From Betaproteobacteria bacterium UKL13-2 (lineage in GTDB: Bacteria > Pseudomonadota > Gammaproteobacteria > Burkholderiales > Usitatibacteraceae), in NCBI GenBank assembly GCA_001602455.1, contig CP012157.1, positions 2,723,733 through 2,787,732 on the forward strand: a stretch of DNA of 64,000 bases, given 5' to 3'. Position numbers and translations under genes: made by a program. Positions within the stretch are counted from its first letter, which is position 1. Every line of letters starts with the position of its first letter. Positions 26,744-34,575 of this stretch are shown here, one piece after another. The notes under the pieces are model-generated. The model was not told the DNA's origin. It saw only the letters and a program-made list of their open reading frames with translations, and did no database searches.

Positions 26744-28285
26744 TTACCCTGCTGCTGTAAGTTGGGCTGACGGTAGCCAAGGTGGCAGTGGGCGCGTGAT
26801 TTTGGCCACTACGTAGTCCAGAAATGTCTTCCATCGATCCGTAAAAGGCAACTGCTCCGCAATATCCCTGACATGACTTAAAGCCGCACGAATGTTGGCA
26901 ATGAGCGCGAGCAACTTGTCCTTGGCAGCATGCATGGGTGTCAGATACAGCGTTGTCTGTCCCGCATGTTTGACAGCGCGCCCCACACTGGCAAGCAATA
27001 ACGCTCGGCTGGTTATGGCTTCCATGCGTGCACCCGGCTTGGCCGCCCGGCAATACCAGGACCACCAGTTGTACACCAGCGCTACAGCGCGAGCACTGGT
27101 CTGGCAGCGCTCAATGTCCTGGGTCGTGAAGCCACCCCATCCCCACTGATTTTTGAGCTCGTCAAATCCGTTCTCGCAGTCAGCCCGGTCCCGATAGAGT
27201 TGACCGAACGCGTCCAGTGCGTAGGCGCTGTTTGTCACCAGCACCGCGTATTCCCAAGCCTGAACATCCTTGTCCGGCATCAGCAACTCAATCTGCTCGC
27301 CCGGCTCGTTCTTGGTCTTTCGACTCAGCGCCAAATCGGCTTTGACGGCACGCCGCAAGATCACTACCCGACGTGATTTGTCCCAGCCCGAGAGTTTGAG
27401 GGTATCTTCGACTGCGCTCCAGCCTTGCTCGCTGGGGCCGGGTGTACTCCAGTCATCACGCGCGAATTGGCGTGCCAATAATTTCTTGACACCCACAGTC
27501 TGACGCAGCTTGAACAGGTAGGGCTGGTCTCGCTCCTCCAGCTCGGCGATAAAGGGTTCGTTGCCAAAGCCGCAATCGCCTCGGACCAAGGCCGGACGCT
27601 GCTGGGGCGTGAGCTTTTCCAGTACGCCGATCAGACCAGGCCGCGCTTTGGCCGCGCTGTGCTCTTTGCCGGGGCAGACGACAACGTCCAGCACCAGGCG
27701 CAGGTTGCCAACCCAGTATGTGTGCAGTGCGTGGCTCGGGCGACCGGGTTTGTGTGGGTTGTAGCTGACCTCAGCTCCGCTTTGTTTTCCGAACATCGGC
27801 TTGATGGTGGTGTCGATATCCAGGATCCAAGGGGTGCTCAGTGCCGCTTGCACACTACCCATGAGCTGGGGGGCAAGCCAGGCCTGGCTTTGCTCGGCGC
27901 TCATACGCGACAGTGCGCGGCGCAGCGCGTCTTCGCTGATGATTTTCTTCATCCCCAGAATCTGCGGGCTCACCGCGTCGCCGCGCAGCCCGGTGATATG
28001 GGCGTAGCGGTTGTGCCCTGCCAGTATCGCCAGCAGCCATGTGCCCAAGATATCCTGTTTGCTGGGTGCATTGGGGCTTGTGTAGCTCAATGGGCAGCTA
28101 TCGACCCAGGAGCTGTACACACCCGTGGTGGCCAAGAACTCGGAGAAGAAGGTCAACTGTGCATTCGGTGTGGCGCTGGCACCATGGTCCCACTTCACAT
28201 GAATTCGCCCGCCCGGCGTATCCACCACCATGGCCTCCAGTGCCTGCGTTTGGACAGCAAGTTGACGCCTTTTTGCTTCACCCAT
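26744..28285 (-). CDS. IS1380-like DDE transposase, copy 1
   Basis: A 513-residue transposase. The DDE triad is recognisable: Asp in ILDIDTTIKPMFG, Asp in LVRGDCGFGNEPF and Glu in DRADCENGFDELK, with YNPHKPGRPSH between, as in the IS1380/IS4-type group. The coding frame is intact, but copy 2 is inserted 13 bp upstream of its ATG and cuts it from its own promoter end. It differs from copy 2 at a few residues near the C-terminus. Confidence 0.9.
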   Translation of the reverse strand: MGEAKRRQLAVQTQALEAMVVDTPGGRIHVKWDHGASATPNAQLTFFSEFLATTGVYSSWVDSCPLSYTSPNAPSKQDILGTWLLAILAGHNRYAHITGLRGDAVSPQILGMKKIISEDALRRALSRMSAEQSQAWLAPQLMGSVQAALSTPWILDIDTTIKPMFGKQSGAEVSYNPHKPGRPSHALHTYWVGNLRLVLDVVVCPGKEHSAAKARPGLIGVLEKLTPQQRPALVRGDCGFGNEPFIAELEERDQPYLFKLRQTVGVKKLLARQFARDDWSTPGPSEQGWSAVEDTLKLSGWDKSRRVVILRRAVKADLALSRKTKNEPGEQIELLMPDKDVQAWEYAVLVTNSAYALDAFGQLYRDRADCENGFDELKNQWGWGGFTTQDIERCQTSARAVALVYNWWSWYCRAAKPGARMEAITSRALLLASVGRAVKHAGQTTLYLTPMHAAKDKLLALIANIRAALSHVRDIAEQLPFTDRWKTFLDYVVAKITRPLPPWLPSAQLTAAG

Positions 28286-28302
28286 TTGGTGACTCCAATA
28301 AA

Positions 28303-29941
28303 CCTAAATCCGGCAGTTACCCTGCCGCTGTAAGGTGGGCTGACGGTAGCCAAGGTGGCAGTGGGCGCGTGATTTTGGCCACTACGTAGTCCAGAAATGT
28401 CTGCCATCGATCCGTAAAAGGCAACTGCTCCGCAACATCCCTGACATGACTTAAAGCCGCACGAATGTTGGCGATGAGCGCGAGCAACTTGTCCTTGGCA
28501 GCATGCATGGGTGTCAGATACAGCGTTGTCTGTCCCGCATGTTTGACAGCGCGCCCCACACTGGCAAGCAATAACGCTCGGCTGGTTATGGCTTCCATGC
28601 GTGCACCCGGCTTGGCCGCCCGGCAATACCAAGACCACCAGTTGTACACCAGCGCTACAGCGCGAGCACTGGTCTGGCAGCGCTCAATGTCCTGGGTCGT
28701 GAAGCCACCCCATCCCCACTGATTTTTGAGCTCGTCAAATCCGTTCTCGCAGTCAGCCCGGTCCCGATAGAGTTGACCGAACGCGTCCAATGCGTAGGCG
28801 CTGTTTGTCACCAACACCGCGTATTCCCAAGCCTGAACATCCTTGTCCGGCATCAGCAACTCAATCTGCTCGCCCGGCTCGTTCTTGGTCTTTCGACTCA
28901 GCGCCAAATCGGCTTTGACGGCACGCCGCAAGATCACTACCCGACGTGATTTGTCCCAGCCCGAGAGTTTGAGGGTATCTTCGACTGCGCTCCAGCCTTG
29001 CTCGCTGGGGCCGGGTGTGCTCCAGTCATCACGCGCGAATTGGCGTGCCAATAATTTCTTGACACCCACAGTTTGACGCAGCTTGAACAGGTAGGGCTGG
29101 TCTCGCTCCTCCAGCTCGGCAATAAAGGGTTCGTTGCCAAAGCCGCAGTCGCCTCGGACCAAGGCCGGACGCTGCTGGGGCGTGAGCTTTTCCAGTACGC
29201 CGATCAGACCAGGCCGCGCTTTGGCCGCGCTGTGCTCTTTGCCGGGGCAGACGACAACGTCCAGCACCAGGCGCAGGTTGCCAACCCAGTATGTGTGCAG
29301 TGCGTGGCTCGGGCGCCCGGGTTTGTGTGGGTTGTAGCTGACCTCAGCTCCGCTTTGTTTTCCGAACATCGGCTTGATGGTGGTGTCGATATCCAGGATC
29401 CAAGGGGTGCTCAGTGCCGCTTGCACACTACCCATGAGCTGGGGGGCAAGCCAGGCCTGGCTTTGCTCGGCGCTCATACGCGACAGTGCGCGTCGCAGCG
29501 CGTCTTCGCTGATGATTTTCTTCATCCCCAGAATCTGCGGGCTCACCGCGTCGCCGCGCAGCCCGGTGATATGGGCGTAGCGGTTGTGCCCTGCCAGTAT
29601 CGCCAGCAGCCATGTGCCCAAGATATCCTGTTTGCTGGGTGCATTGGGGCTTGTGTAGCTCAATGGGCAGCTATCGACCCAGGAGCTGTACACACCCGTG
29701 GTGGCCAAGAACTCGGAGAAGAAGGTCAACTGTGCATTCGGTGTGGCGCTGGCACCATGGTCCCACTTCACATGAATTCGCCCGCCCGGCGTATCCACCA
29801 CCATGGCCTCCAGTGCCTGCGTTTGGACCGCAAGTTGACGCCTTTTTGCTTCACCCATTTGGTGACTCCAATAAATCCATTGAAATTGGCGTCTAGTCTA
29901 GCTTGCAGCCGGTTTACGCAATGTCAACTGCCGGAAATAGG
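28303..29941 (-). mobile_element. insertion sequence copy 2 (1639 bp), nested in copy 1
   Basis: Complete element with ends CCTAAATCCGGCAGTT and the inverse of CCTATTTCCGGCAGTT. It is flanked on both sides by ATAAA (28298-28302 and 29942-29946), a 5-bp target duplication inside the leader of copy 1. Same orientation as copy 1. Confidence 0.93.
28317..29858 (-). CDS. IS1380-like DDE transposase, copy 2
   Basis: A 513-residue intact transposase, nearly identical to copy 1. Visible differences include VRDVAEQ for VRDIAEQ, DRWQTF for DRWKTF and SAHLTAAG for SAQLTAAG. The DDE residues are intact and the full upstream leader is present, so this copy could be active. Confidence 0.92.
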   Translation of the reverse strand: MGEAKRRQLAVQTQALEAMVVDTPGGRIHVKWDHGASATPNAQLTFFSEFLATTGVYSSWVDSCPLSYTSPNAPSKQDILGTWLLAILAGHNRYAHITGLRGDAVSPQILGMKKIISEDALRRALSRMSAEQSQAWLAPQLMGSVQAALSTPWILDIDTTIKPMFGKQSGAEVSYNPHKPGRPSHALHTYWVGNLRLVLDVVVCPGKEHSAAKARPGLIGVLEKLTPQQRPALVRGDCGFGNEPFIAELEERDQPYLFKLRQTVGVKKLLARQFARDDWSTPGPSEQGWSAVEDTLKLSGWDKSRRVVILRRAVKADLALSRKTKNEPGEQIELLMPDKDVQAWEYAVLVTNSAYALDAFGQLYRDRADCENGFDELKNQWGWGGFTTQDIERCQTSARAVALVYNWWSWYCRAAKPGARMEAITSRALLLASVGRAVKHAGQTTLYLTPMHAAKDKLLALIANIRAALSHVRDVAEQLPFTDRWQTFLDYVVAKITRPLPPWLPSAHLTAAG

Positions 29942-30084
29942 ATAAATCCATTGAAACTGGCGTACAGTCTAGCTTGCAGCCGGTTTACGCAATGTCAACT
30001 GCCGGAAATAGGGTTAAGGATCACCTGTCTCGAATGTGGTCAAAGCGACATAAATTTGGGTCGAATTTCATTTTTAGCCATTGC

Positions 30085-30100
30085 TTCACCAGATTGTGAA
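30085..30100 (+). promoter_or_regulatory. operator-like inverted repeat 1 upstream of the AbiE-like genes
   Basis: TTCAC-CAGATT-GTGAA, a perfect 5-bp inverted repeat with a 6-bp centre, 58 bp before the antitoxin start. It has the same half-site and spacing as the palindrome at 30148-30167; their centres are 65 bp apart. Confidence 0.6.
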
Positions 30101-30147
30101 ACCCTCAATAAAAATGAAATTATTGCATTTTTTCAGTTTTTGTTATA

Positions 30148-30167
30148 TTTTCACGAAATGGTGAAAA
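30148..30167 (+). promoter_or_regulatory. operator-like inverted repeat 2 spanning the antitoxin start codon
   Basis: TTTTCAC-GAAATG-GTGAAAA, a perfect 7-bp inverted repeat. The ATG of the antitoxin gene is the last three bases of the centre, so a bound repressor would block both transcription and start-site access. AbiEi antitoxins are known to repress their own operon through paired inverted repeats. Confidence 0.65.
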
Positions 30168-31273
30168 CAAACTTTAAACTGAAAACAGAAGAGATAATCG
30201 CGAATGTCCGCGCGGCATTCGACGTTGCGTTCCCCGCCACAAGTGGTTTTCAGGCCGAGGTTCAGGAGGCAACGGACAAAACAATGCAGGCTGACTTTCT
30301 GTGCACAATCCGCACGCCAAGCGGTCACGTGTGGTCCATAGCCTGCGAATACGTCACGCTAGCTGAACCCCGCAATGTTCGGTTGCTGGCCGTCGAGTTG
30401 CGCAATCGCTTCGCCCACCAAGCAGCACGGGAAACACGTCAATGCATTGTCTGTGCACCCTACATATCTGCTCGTTCCGGCGAAATCCTGCGCGAAGCAG
30501 GAATCAGCTATATCGATCTTGCAGGCAATGCGAACATCATCCTAGAAAACCTCTACGTCCACACTCACGGCAATGAGAACCCACACCGGCCCAAGCGCGA
30601 GAAAAACTTGTTCGCCACCAAATCCGCGCGAGTGCTGAGGGTACTAATTTCCCGCCCAGATCGCCTATGGGGAGTTGAGGAGTTGGCCAAGGTGGCCAAA
30701 GTTAGCCTCGGGCAGGTCAGCAACGTGCGGCAAGCACTGATTGCCAAAGAGTGGGCCGGGCTTATCGGCGGCCGCCTGATATTGGAAAAGCCCCGCTCGC
30801 TGCTAAATGAATGGCGGGAGAAGTACCGATCAATGGCAGAGCACACCGAACGTGCCTATACCCTGCAACACCTTGGCAAGCTGGATAACGCTTCACTACA
30901 GGCTGCCTTCAAAGAGGCGGGGAAGGATCACCTCATACTCGCAGGAGTGACTGCTGCCAATGCAATTGCCCCATATCTTCGCCAGTCGACGCTGACTGTC
31001 TACGCTGATCGAATCGGTCAAAAGGCACTTCACTCGTTTCTTTGCTTGGAGCCCGCTGCACTTGGCGAAAACGTCATCATCATGATGCCGAAAGACGAAG
31101 GCGTCTTTCAGGAAAGTATTCGCATCAACGAGGATATTTGGGCAACATCAATCGCCCAAACCTACCTCGACCTCTGGCAAATGAATGATCGCAGCCGCGA
31201 AGCCGCCGAATTTCTGCTGGAGCAATACAACAAAAATCCTAGCATTGCCAACCGAGACGCCGCCGATGCCTGA
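30158..31273 (+). CDS. AbiEi-family antitoxin / transcriptional regulator (type IV toxin-antitoxin)
   Basis: A 371-residue protein. The N-terminal part contains CAPYISARSGEILREAGISYIDLAGNA, typical of a large AbiEi-like group; next a winged helix-turn-helix (about residues 155-200, SARVLRVLISRP to SLGQVSNVRQALI); then a C-terminal domain needed for antitoxin action in the family. The open frame begins at 29903 inside the IS; the ATG at 30158 is chosen because it sits in the operator and starts the family-like sequence. Its stop overlaps the next ATG by 8 bp. The product is expected to repress its own operon and counter the nucleotidyltransferase. Confidence 0.8.
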   Translation: MVKTNFKLKTEEIIANVRAAFDVAFPATSGFQAEVQEATDKTMQADFLCTIRTPSGHVWSIACEYVTLAEPRNVRLLAVELRNRFAHQAARETRQCIVCAPYISARSGEILREAGISYIDLAGNANIILENLYVHTHGNENPHRPKREKNLFATKSARVLRVLISRPDRLWGVEELAKVAKVSLGQVSNVRQALIAKEWAGLIGGRLILEKPRSLLNEWREKYRSMAEHTERAYTLQHLGKLDNASLQAAFKEAGKDHLILAGVTAANAIAPYLRQSTLTVYADRIGQKALHSFLCLEPAALGENVIIMMPKDEGVFQESIRINEDIWATSIAQTYLDLWQMNDRSREAAEFLLEQYNKNPSIANRDAADA

Positions 31274-32120
31274 ATTGCAATACGCCCATCAATACGACGA
31301 CCGTGCGACGCAAGCTGTCTATTCAGTACTGCTCGAAGTAGGCCAAGTACTCGGCAGCTATCGAGACAAGTTTGTTGTCATAGGCGGCTCTGTACCTTGG
31401 CTGCTACATCCTGACTCTGATCCAGCTCATATCGGCACGACTGATATCGACCTGTGCTTGGACGCAGAGGCATTAGGCGATGGGCAATACGCGACAATGA
31501 TAGAACTGCTAGAAGCCGCAGGCTTCATACGAGGAACAGACGAACTTCGACCATTTCAGATGGCGAGGCAGGTAAGTGTCGATAGCGGCCCGCTGGTAAC
31601 GGTAACGCTAGATTTTCTGATGCCGCGCGAAGCAAAAATCGATAGGAACCGGCCCCCCATTATTGAAGGCTTTGCTGTCCAGCGAGCTGACGGCGCTTCG
31701 CTCGCTATGCAGTTCAACGTACCAACCGAACTTGATGGAACCATGCCGGATGGAAGACACAATACCCTAACGATCAATGTGGCCAGCACACCCGCGCTTC
31801 TCGTGATGAAGGGTTATGCATTGGTGGGGCGACAAAAGAACAAAGACGCCTACGACATTTACTACGCTATCAAAGTATTCGAGGGCGGACATGAATCACT
31901 GGCAACGGCGCTGAAGCCGTTGATGAGCGATCCCATCGCAAGCACCGGTTTGAAACACATCGCAGAAAAATTCAAAGCTGAAAACCACTACGGGCCGGAA
32001 ACAGTGCGGAAGTTTTTGGAGGGCGATGCCAACAATACTGGCATGACGCCAGCGCAAATCCAAGTTGATGCATACCGACAAGTGCAAGCACTTTTTGATG
32101 CTGTAGGGCCTATCGCCTAG
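31266..32120 (+). CDS. AbiEii-like nucleotidyltransferase toxin
   Basis: A 284-residue nucleotidyltransferase. The core motifs are VIGGSVPWLLH and HIGTTDIDLCLD (GGS then DxD metal site), with the later conserved VMKGYALVGRQKNKDAYDIYYAI containing the Lys and KDAYD residues of the AbiEii/AbiGii group. Known members block growth by adding nucleotides to tRNA or similar targets and abort phage infection. ATG at 31266 overlaps the antitoxin stop (ATGCCTGA), the usual antitoxin-first order. A longer frame from 31185 is rejected. Confidence 0.82.
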   Translation: MPELQYAHQYDDRATQAVYSVLLEVGQVLGSYRDKFVVIGGSVPWLLHPDSDPAHIGTTDIDLCLDAEALGDGQYATMIELLEAAGFIRGTDELRPFQMARQVSVDSGPLVTVTLDFLMPREAKIDRNRPPIIEGFAVQRADGASLAMQFNVPTELDGTMPDGRHNTLTINVASTPALLVMKGYALVGRQKNKDAYDIYYAIKVFEGGHESLATALKPLMSDPIASTGLKHIAEKFKAENHYGPETVRKFLEGDANNTGMTPAQIQVDAYRQVQALFDAVGPIA

Positions 32121-32187
32121 CTATGTAGGTTTTCTATACCGCGTCAGCGGGCACAAACGAAGTCAGAACCCCCGAGGAGGACGACCC

Positions 32188-32571
32188 TTGCCCAATATAG
32201 ATTCCATAATCCGAGAACTCGACAATACAAGCGGTGATATAGGTGAGGCTAGGAGACTCGTCGCAGACCTTATTCACCATAATCTCCTCGCGGTGCGGGA
32301 TTCCCTGGGCTCTTGGGAAAAAATGCACCTAGCCAATGCCATCGCCGCTTTGGGGTGGAATGTCAACAATACGCAGCAACCCGCTAGCACTGCCTGGCTG
32401 CGTTTGAGTGTTGTCGACGCAGAGAAAGCACTGGTGTCGCCCGACAAGCGCGACGAAAGTTATACGCCACGAAACAGTCAACTTGACGCCCTCACGTACG
32501 AGCAACTCCTTGAAGAACTCGACGGGCTACGCAGCCGACATCCTGACTTACTCTCAACGACCAAAGATTAA
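32188..32571 (+). CDS. hypothetical protein, island gene downstream of the AbiE-like pair
   Basis: A 127-residue acidic, mostly helical protein I do not recognise. The start is a TTG at 32188 with a strong GAGGAGG site seven bases before it, which makes translation credible. Segments such as ARRLVADLIHHNLLAVRDSL and WLRLSVVDAEKAL look amphipathic. It lies 67 bp after the toxin gene and 10 bp before the interrupted gene, in the same direction, so the four genes may form one operon. No signal peptide or membrane helix. Confidence 0.65.
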   Translation: MPNIDSIIRELDNTSGDIGEARRLVADLIHHNLLAVRDSLGSWEKMHLANAIAALGWNVNNTQQPASTAWLRLSVVDAEKALVSPDKRDESYTPRNSQLDALTYEQLLEELDGLRSRHPDLLSTTKD

Positions 32572-32637
32572 AGAGCCGCGCATGCCAATCACTAAAATGA
32601 CCGAAATGTGGAATCGCCTTGACGCATACAACTTGAA

Positions 32638-34166
32638 CCCAAATTTTCCATTAGCCCGTGCCCGGCGGGTGATGGGTGGCGAATTTGACCGGTAAGTCAA
32701 ACTGCGTGGCCTGATCCCATAGCCCCTTCATCCACGGCCTGTGCTGCATGGCCATCGCCAGATTCAGTAGCGGCCTTCGGCTCTCAGTAGTGATGTAAGC
32801 AGGCTTGGCAAATAGCTTGTAGCGCAGCGTTTGCAGCGTGTGCTCAATCGGAGTATTTACGCCACCTTTGCGCACGACCGTCTTGAGCAGAACCTGCCTG
32901 AACAGACTCATCAGGTTGTACGCCAGCATCACCGTGTTCAGTGCCGCCTCGGTGGCCCAGAAATCTTTCATGTTGAAGCTGTCAGCGGCAAAGTCGTACT
33001 TGAGCTCCTTGATTCTGTTCTCACAATTGGCTCTCCCCCGGTAAGTGCGCCAAATGGTTTCAGCGGGCAAGTCCATATCGCTGACCAGTGCGCTGAAGCG
33101 GTAGCGTCCAATCACCGGGTCATCAGCAAACAGATTCAAGGTCTTGCCCTTAGGGTTGACGCGTTGGTCAATCTGCTGGCGAATACCTGTCACCCAACGG
33201 GGCTTGGACCAGCTATCGGCCTGGTAGCGAAATCGGGTGAGCTCAATGCCCGGTACCGCCTTACCCTTATCATCCTCAAGACCCCACCATCCCTTGCCCT
33301 CAAGGCTGGCATCGACCAGTGCTCTTTGCAGTGGCGGTGTCTGGCGCAGGGCTATGACGTAGTGCAATTTCTCTTCTTCCAAGTGGGTCAAAAATGCGTT
33401 GTCACTAAAGCCACTGTCTCCGCGTAATAGGCAAATGTGTTTGTTGCCCAGGCGCTGTCGGGTGTTGGCCAAGAAGCCTTGGATGTTGTTGGCTGAACTG
33501 GTGTTGCCTGGGCGAAGCCACAAGTTGGCCACCATGCGGGTCTCTGAGACAAAGGCCATGAGCGGGTGGTGACTTGCTCGCCCCCGTTTGGCCGGGTTGT
33601 AGCCCCGTGCAGCGCCTTCTTGCTGTCCGTAGCGGGTCATGACGGTGGAGTCCACATCCAGGGTGATGCCGTCTATGGCGATTTGCTCAAACATCCAGCC
33701 GTAGAGCTTGTCCATGACGGCTTCGTTGGAGTTTTGTGTAAAGCGGCGAAACAGTCGCATGACGGCCTTGTAGTTGGCCATACGCTTGATGCCGAAGATG
33801 CGTTTCAGTACCGGATCGTGGCGGGTGACTTCACCATGTTCAAAGCGGTTGGCCCCGCACCATACCGAGAGCATGAATTGGGTGATGAGTTGCTCGGGTG
33901 CGTAGCCACGGTTGGAGCCGGGCTGGGGCAAGCCAGCGCAAGACAATGCTGTATCAAAGCGCATGTGATCGAGCATGCGTTTCATGAGGCTCATGCCGCC
34001 CCAAGCGGTGATTTCTTTGTCCGTAAAACGAAGCTCAAAGTCCATGGCAGCCCTGCACTGAAATCGCGATCCCCAACTTTACCCAAGAATCGCCAAATTC
34101 TCAATACGAATCAATAACTTGCGCTAATGGCTTCCATTAGAGATTGGGGCTAATGGGAAATTTGGG
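32638..34166 (-). mobile_element. IS1380-family insertion sequence (1529 bp)
   Basis: Ends are CCCAAATTTTCCATTAGCCC at the left and the inverse of CCCAAATTTCCCATTAGCCC at the right. Flanked by TTGAA at 32633-32637 and 34167-34171, a perfect 5-bp target duplication. One transposase gene. This element is different from the 1639-bp element. Confidence 0.93.
32651..34045 (-). CDS. IS1380-family DDE transposase
   Basis: A 464-residue transposase typical of IS1380 (FTDKEITAWGGMSLMKRMLDHM at the start is characteristic). DDE residues: TLDVDSTVMTRYG, CLLRGDSGFSDNAF and RANCENRIKELKYDF, with YNPAKRGRASHHPL between. The frame appears intact, so the element may still be active. Confidence 0.93.
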   Translation of the reverse strand: MDFELRFTDKEITAWGGMSLMKRMLDHMRFDTALSCAGLPQPGSNRGYAPEQLITQFMLSVWCGANRFEHGEVTRHDPVLKRIFGIKRMANYKAVMRLFRRFTQNSNEAVMDKLYGWMFEQIAIDGITLDVDSTVMTRYGQQEGAARGYNPAKRGRASHHPLMAFVSETRMVANLWLRPGNTSSANNIQGFLANTRQRLGNKHICLLRGDSGFSDNAFLTHLEEEKLHYVIALRQTPPLQRALVDASLEGKGWWGLEDDKGKAVPGIELTRFRYQADSWSKPRWVTGIRQQIDQRVNPKGKTLNLFADDPVIGRYRFSALVSDMDLPAETIWRTYRGRANCENRIKELKYDFAADSFNMKDFWATEAALNTVMLAYNLMSLFRQVLLKTVVRKGGVNTPIEHTLQTLRYKLFAKPAYITTESRRPLLNLAMAMQHRPWMKGLWDQATQFDLPVKFATHHPPGTG

Positions 34167-34575
34167 TTGAATGGAGAAGGAAACGAGCGCCCAGTAAATC
34201 ACTTGAACGAGTGGGGAGGTTTTTCTCGACTTCTTGAGATGCCCGTTTTCACCGCGTGGTTTGACCAGCTTGAGTACGACAAATCGACCAAATTGACTAC
34301 TGCACTAATCAACGATACAAACTGGGCTCGACCAGTAGGCGTCAATAATCAGGAACGTTGGATTGCAGTTGCGGAACAAGCGGGCGGCGGCATCGCTGCG
34401 TTTTTCATCATTCACGCGGTCGACGTGAACGCAGAAAGACGAGTAGTCCGCAACATAGATGACGACAAAGTATTTGTCGGAAAACTTGTTCGAGATGGAA
34501 CCGCGACATTTCTTGTGGGACAGCCACGAATTTTGTGATTTGAAACATTGAACGACTGTGGATTTGGCTGTTTAT

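Larger units (their letters stand above)
26730..30012 (-). mobile_element. insertion sequence copy 1 (1639 bp), split by copy 2
   Basis: An IS1380-like element on the minus strand. Ends are CCTAAATCCGGCAGTT at the left and the inverse of CCTATTTCCGGCAGTT at the right. It consists of 26730-28302 (1573 bp) plus 29947-30012 (66 bp), which adds to 1639, the exact length of copies 2 and 3. The interruption is 5 bp (ATAAA) plus copy 2. Its outer flanks differ (GTGAT left, GTTAA right), so it has no matching target duplication. Confidence 0.9.
32582..34538 (+). pseudogene. hypothetical 140-residue gene split by an IS1380-type element
   Basis: The first 56 bp (32582-32637, beginning MPITKMTEMWNRLDAYNL) and the last 367 bp (34172-34538) join in frame once the IS and one copy of its TTGAA duplication are removed, giving 423 bp and 140 residues. 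The junction reads AYNL then NGEGNERPVN. The rebuilt protein is soluble, rich in Trp/Asp, with no family I can name. The exact repair shows the disruption is recent and that the gene was intact when the IS arrived. The IS transposase is on the opposite strand. Confidence 0.85.

Noticed and set aside
26526-27065. A 179-codon frame joining the integrase end to IS sequence
   Set aside because: Only the part left of 26730 is integrase; the rest is an out-of-frame reading of the transposase. I report only the remnant.
29073-29945. A 290-codon frame opposite the transposase (also at 34572-35444, with a related frame at 27659-28333)
   Set aside because: It is the antisense shadow of the transposase and recurs only because the IS is repeated; no family-like sequence.
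29903-30157. Longer N-terminus for the AbiEi-like antitoxin
   Set aside because: The extension starts inside IS copy 2 and crosses the IS end; the ATG at 30158 starts the family-like sequence and sits in an operator.
26725-34575. Inversion between IS copies 1 and 3 as the reason for mismatched flanks of copy 1
   Set aside because: Copy 3 keeps a perfect TTTAT duplication on both sides, which a simple inversion between the copies would have separated.
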